The position numbers were made by a program, and so were the translations under genes. Below, piece after piece: positions 60,426 through 64,000 of a stretch of DNA of 64,000 nucleotides (position 1 is its first letter; each line of letters starts with the position of its first letter). The notes beneath the pieces are model-generated. The model was not told the origin of the DNA. It made no database searches and saw nothing but the letters and a program-made list of their open reading frames with translations. The DNA is from Ophioderma brevispina (taxonomy: Eukaryota > Echinodermata > Ophiuroidea > Amphilepidida > Ophiodermatidae), in NCBI GenBank assembly GCA_023653785.1, contig JAMKCH010079092.1, positions 121,716-185,715 of the forward strand, read 5' to 3'.

Positions 60426-61479
60426 TCGGCCCCTTTTTCCGGTTCTTTTTTTCTCGTCGTAGAAAACGAGATTTAGCGATCTAGTAGATTTCAAAATAAG
60501 TGGAGACCTCATTAAAAGTTTTAGGTCGTCCATTCACCGTGAGAGATAAGGGGAATTATTCTAATGGCCCCAGTAAAAAATCATGGTACTCAATGTATAG
60601 TAATGAGGCCAGTAAACATGTTACCTAAAATACATTATTCAACAGCAAAGATAGCTTGGTGTTTCACTTGAAGTATCAGGATGAAAACACCAGTAATTAT
60701 TTCATGAAGATTGTTATTTTTAACATAACTAACCTTTGACACTGCAAATATCACTCCTTATCACAGCATAGGAGAAATATGCATTCTTATATCAATTCGC
60801 ACATAACACAATTAAGGTTATATTTGGCTATCCAAATTGGCCAACTGGTATTAAGAGTTAGCGCCAAAGTAGATTTGACATCCCTGCCAACATGGCATTA
60901 TTCTTATCATTAACAGACTATTTTAGAACTGAATGCATAAGTTTCCAGTAAGCCGTTTCTGTGCCGTAACTTTGAAGCAGTTACCTATTTTTTTGTAATG
61001 GCAACAAAGACCTTCCCAAATGGCCCGGGATAACCCTCATTTCATATCCCCAGGAAATATGCATAAGTCCTCACTTAATTTGAAATCTACTATAGCTACA
61101 CCAACTAATCTCGGCATTTTGGAGGCCTATTTTTAAAACTGAACCGTTTAAATGCTTTAATGGAATGCATTTGAATTTATAATTAATTTGCTAAACCTAA
61201 GCTCCTCAATATACCTTTCTTTATTTTGAAATGATAGTTTAACCTTGGTCTCAAGCTATAATTTACACAAATTGGCCACAGTTCTGAGTTTGATCATGTT
61301 TCCGTTCAATTTTTTTTATGATAAGTGCTTGGTTTAATTTGATGATTAATGTAATATTTGTAAAGAAGGTAATCATCTTCCCGACTTGAAAATGTTCCCC
61401 TGGTCTAAAGTGTAGCTAATTATAATGGAACTCCTCAAGAACTTTGGAAATCTTCATTGGTAAAACATTGAAAAGAAAT

Positions 61480-61620
61480 AAGCAAAGCAAACTGAGGAAA
61501 GCAAATTGAACAAAGCAAGATTGAAGGAGCAAACAAATGGGAGTAAAGCGAACCGAAGCAACATAAATTGAACAAAGTAATTGACTCAAAGCTATTACAT
61601 TGGAGCAAAGCAAAATTGAA
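61480..61620. repeat. cryptic AGCAAA-type repeat
   Basis: AAAGCAAA and GAACAAAGCAA words recur irregularly. The reverse-strand open frame across it is explained by this low complexity. Confidence 0.5.
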
Positions 61621-64000
61621 GTAGAAAATAATTTTTGAATGTAGAAACGAATCCGTTCAATTGCAACGTTGTTCAATTTTAATGTTTGCCCGGTGACGTT
61701 ATAAATCAATCAAACGCATTATGCTAATTTCACCATAAAACCAATTTCCATTTCAAAATGAATGATTACCGCAAAGGATATCACTTTTCAAATCTCTATA
61801 AGAGTTTATATAGCTAGGTTTGTTAAAATGTGAACAGAAATAGTCCTAGGGCGTTCCCTGAAAGGAACATTTCAGTTAAAAAACAACTATATACTCTTCT
61901 TAGAACAATGTTGGGAATTATTACTTTTTTGGTAAATTAAGCATTTGCATCTAATTTACAGAGTATATAATATTAGAACATTGAATCATTATATCTTTTA
62001 ATTGTTATGTAGAAAACTAGGTGACATTCCAGTGCTAAATGGGATCACCAGCCTGTGACATGAAATTAAAAAAGCCTAAACATTGTGTTCTTGCGTTTAA
62101 TGTGCATCAAACCTTGTTCTGATTATTATAAAGGCAAACCACAGAAAGAGGGAAGATAAAGAAGAAAAGAAAGGGGCCTTGTCCCCTTTTTTCGTCATCA
62201 CTTTGTCTTCAACTATCTCCAAACTATCAGATTTCGTCTTCTACCATTTCTTTCCGTGATAGTCCTCTTTGGAATTTTGAAGTAGTAGACTTAATGTTAC
62301 AAGTGCCAAGTACTTGTTCATTGGATCATGTATTATATAACTCCATAGTTTGATAATATAGGGTTGAATATATAATTATGACATTAATGGCGACAGCCAT
62401 CTTGGATTTTTAAAATGCCCAAGGATGCCCACAGGTGGCACCCGGAGATTCTTATTCGACACTCCCTAATCTATCATTTTCAGCAAAAAAAATTGTACTA
62501 TACTCAACTTTACGGTTCAGGACTAAACGTGAACCCATATCTTACCCGAATATGCTATTTGTGGTTCAGCCACTCAATATAAGGAATAGCTTCGCCTACG
62601 AAAACGGAGTGCCACAAACATGGACCTTCCAGGAGCCATGAGGGGTGGCATAAAAAAATCTCCACACTTGCGAGGCAGAGGATCGGGTAGTGTCCATTTG
62701 AGGGGTGTCCCAGAAAATATTACGCGGTAGAGCTCTCCGTTGACCATTTCTATTGCCCGATTGCGGAAAACATGTACGGAAATTAATTTTAATACGTTGT
62801 TGCATTATTGGATTTATTCAATAGTTAGGAGGGAGGGCGTTCCCTTTCAATTTTTTAGAAAGGAAACGTATCCCTCAGGTCCCCCCACACCCGCTTTCAC
62901 CGCTTACTCTTTTAATGTGTCTGATATTTAAAATATATATAATTTGATTTGCCTATTAGCGGGACAAATCCAAGTAGAAAAAACATAAATAAAAAATTCA
63001 AAATACATTGAAAATAAATCTAATAGATAAACATTTAATCCACATCTAATTTTTGTTCCGTCCATTGTAATTTAAGGAAAGCAGGCCATGGGGGGGGGTG
63101 AGATGAAGCATACTAATTTAAATAGCGAGTGCTCTGTTTTATTTATAAGTAAACTTAACATGTTTTTTATTCAAAAATTATTACGGTGATTAAAGAGTCC
63201 CTTAGAACCAGAACGGCTAGTCCCAGATGACGATTTCAAAGTTTGATTATAGCCTAAAAAAAAGAAAATCAAACAGTATTTGAAAATCTGGAATTAGTAG
63301 TAATCTTCCAGGTTCACGTTACTTTCTTTCCAAAGTTGATATATAGGCCCTCGCACACTCGGTGATTTCCATGGATGGTCCACATGCCAAAATGGACATA
63401 GCCAGTTTTGGTTCTAAGGGGATGACGATGTTATATATGGTGGCGTATTAATCTGATATTACCGATTTTGTCTAATGATATGTGAATAGTATACGTAATG
63501 GACATTAATGATAGTATGTGTGTCCCGCTTGAATATCAAGTGACACATAACACTACCCTATCCCCCATATAGAAAAATTATAATGACACCATTTGTTCTT
63601 TATCAAATGTCTCTATTCCCATACACATATATAAAGCCACACGGAATAAACACAATACACACCCCAAACAGGTGTAGGTATATATACCCCGAGGGCGTGC
63701 GATTTCAGCCTAAACAGGAGTGTGTGTGTGCACTCAAGCTTTTACTGGATAAACAATTATACTCGAGTCAAGACACCAATTTAGTATTCATCATTTTAGT
63801 CCTATATGATATTTTCTCGTTAGTTTAATGGTTAAAATCCTAATCATGTCGTACTGTAAGATTAACCACCTTTTTGCCTACTGCAATACAAGCCGCATGC
63901 GCGTTATGAATTTTAATCATTTTGTATTGTTTCAATCAAAACTTAAGTGGCAAAAAATTTACAACTATATAACAGCTTGCGGAATGAGGATTCAACCGCG

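Larger units (their letters stand above)
59771..64000. other. no gene seen
   Basis: Apart from the CT stretch and the AGCAAA repeat this is anonymous AT-rich DNA. Frames up to 97 codons have no recognisable motif. Confidence 0.5.

Noticed and set aside
63815..63870. CTCGTTAGTTTAATGGTTAA resembles the start of tRNA-Asp or tRNA-Glu
   Set aside because: No anticodon stem or T-arm follows, so it is not a tRNA gene.

Overview
The window looks like gene-poor, AT-rich nuclear DNA from an animal, most likely a marine invertebrate. The evidence is GT-AG style splice signals, decayed LINE-type retrotransposons of several clades, many short non-autonomous DNA transposons, long foldback elements, microsatellites and homopolymer tracts. 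The recurrent TAGGCCTA word and the style of the repeats suggest an echinoderm or hemichordate, but that is a guess. There are no bacterial operons, ribosome binding sites, CRISPR arrays or rRNA, and no convincing tRNA. Most open frames are chance openings.

The best protein-coding call is one initial exon on the + strand at 47489-47666. It encodes 59 residues that resemble the N-terminal ankyrin-type start of TRPC cation channels and ends at a good GTGAGT donor. A possible second exon at 49364 continues the ankyrin helix in the right phase but stops after 14 residues. No further TRPC exon was recognised. Two weaker protein-like frames of unknown identity lie at 41636-41919 (+) and 46433-46970 (-).

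Region by region: 0-9 kb holds foldback elements, microsatellites and a frameshifted 3' end of an RLE-type LINE (3.84-4.64 kb). 9-16 kb holds several MITEs flanked by TTAA and a hAT-like MITE with a perfect 8-bp target duplication. 16-25 kb holds more foldbacks, a second hAT-like MITE with an 8-bp target duplication, and a local 260-bp duplication. 25.5-27.3 kb is a dense MITE cluster with one element nested in another. 27.45-33.57 kb is an old tandem duplication of about 2.3 kb, each copy interrupted by a different transposon that the other lacks. 35.6-36.2 kb is a degenerate tandem array. 38-39.6 kb holds an L1-like fragment (-) and a 642-bp element built from repeats of its own terminal motif. 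45.3-46.4 kb and 54.85-55.74 kb are large foldbacks of one family. 50.5-52.7 kb is a group of three decayed retrotransposon 3' ends. The rest is anonymous sequence with poly-G or poly-C tracts up to 32 bases.

The most interesting biology is the population of TTAA-targeting MITEs (at least eight near-complete copies from about seven families), with target duplications and one empty site readable inside the window. No operon-like or defence-like system is present, and none of the MITEs comes with a recognisable transposase here.
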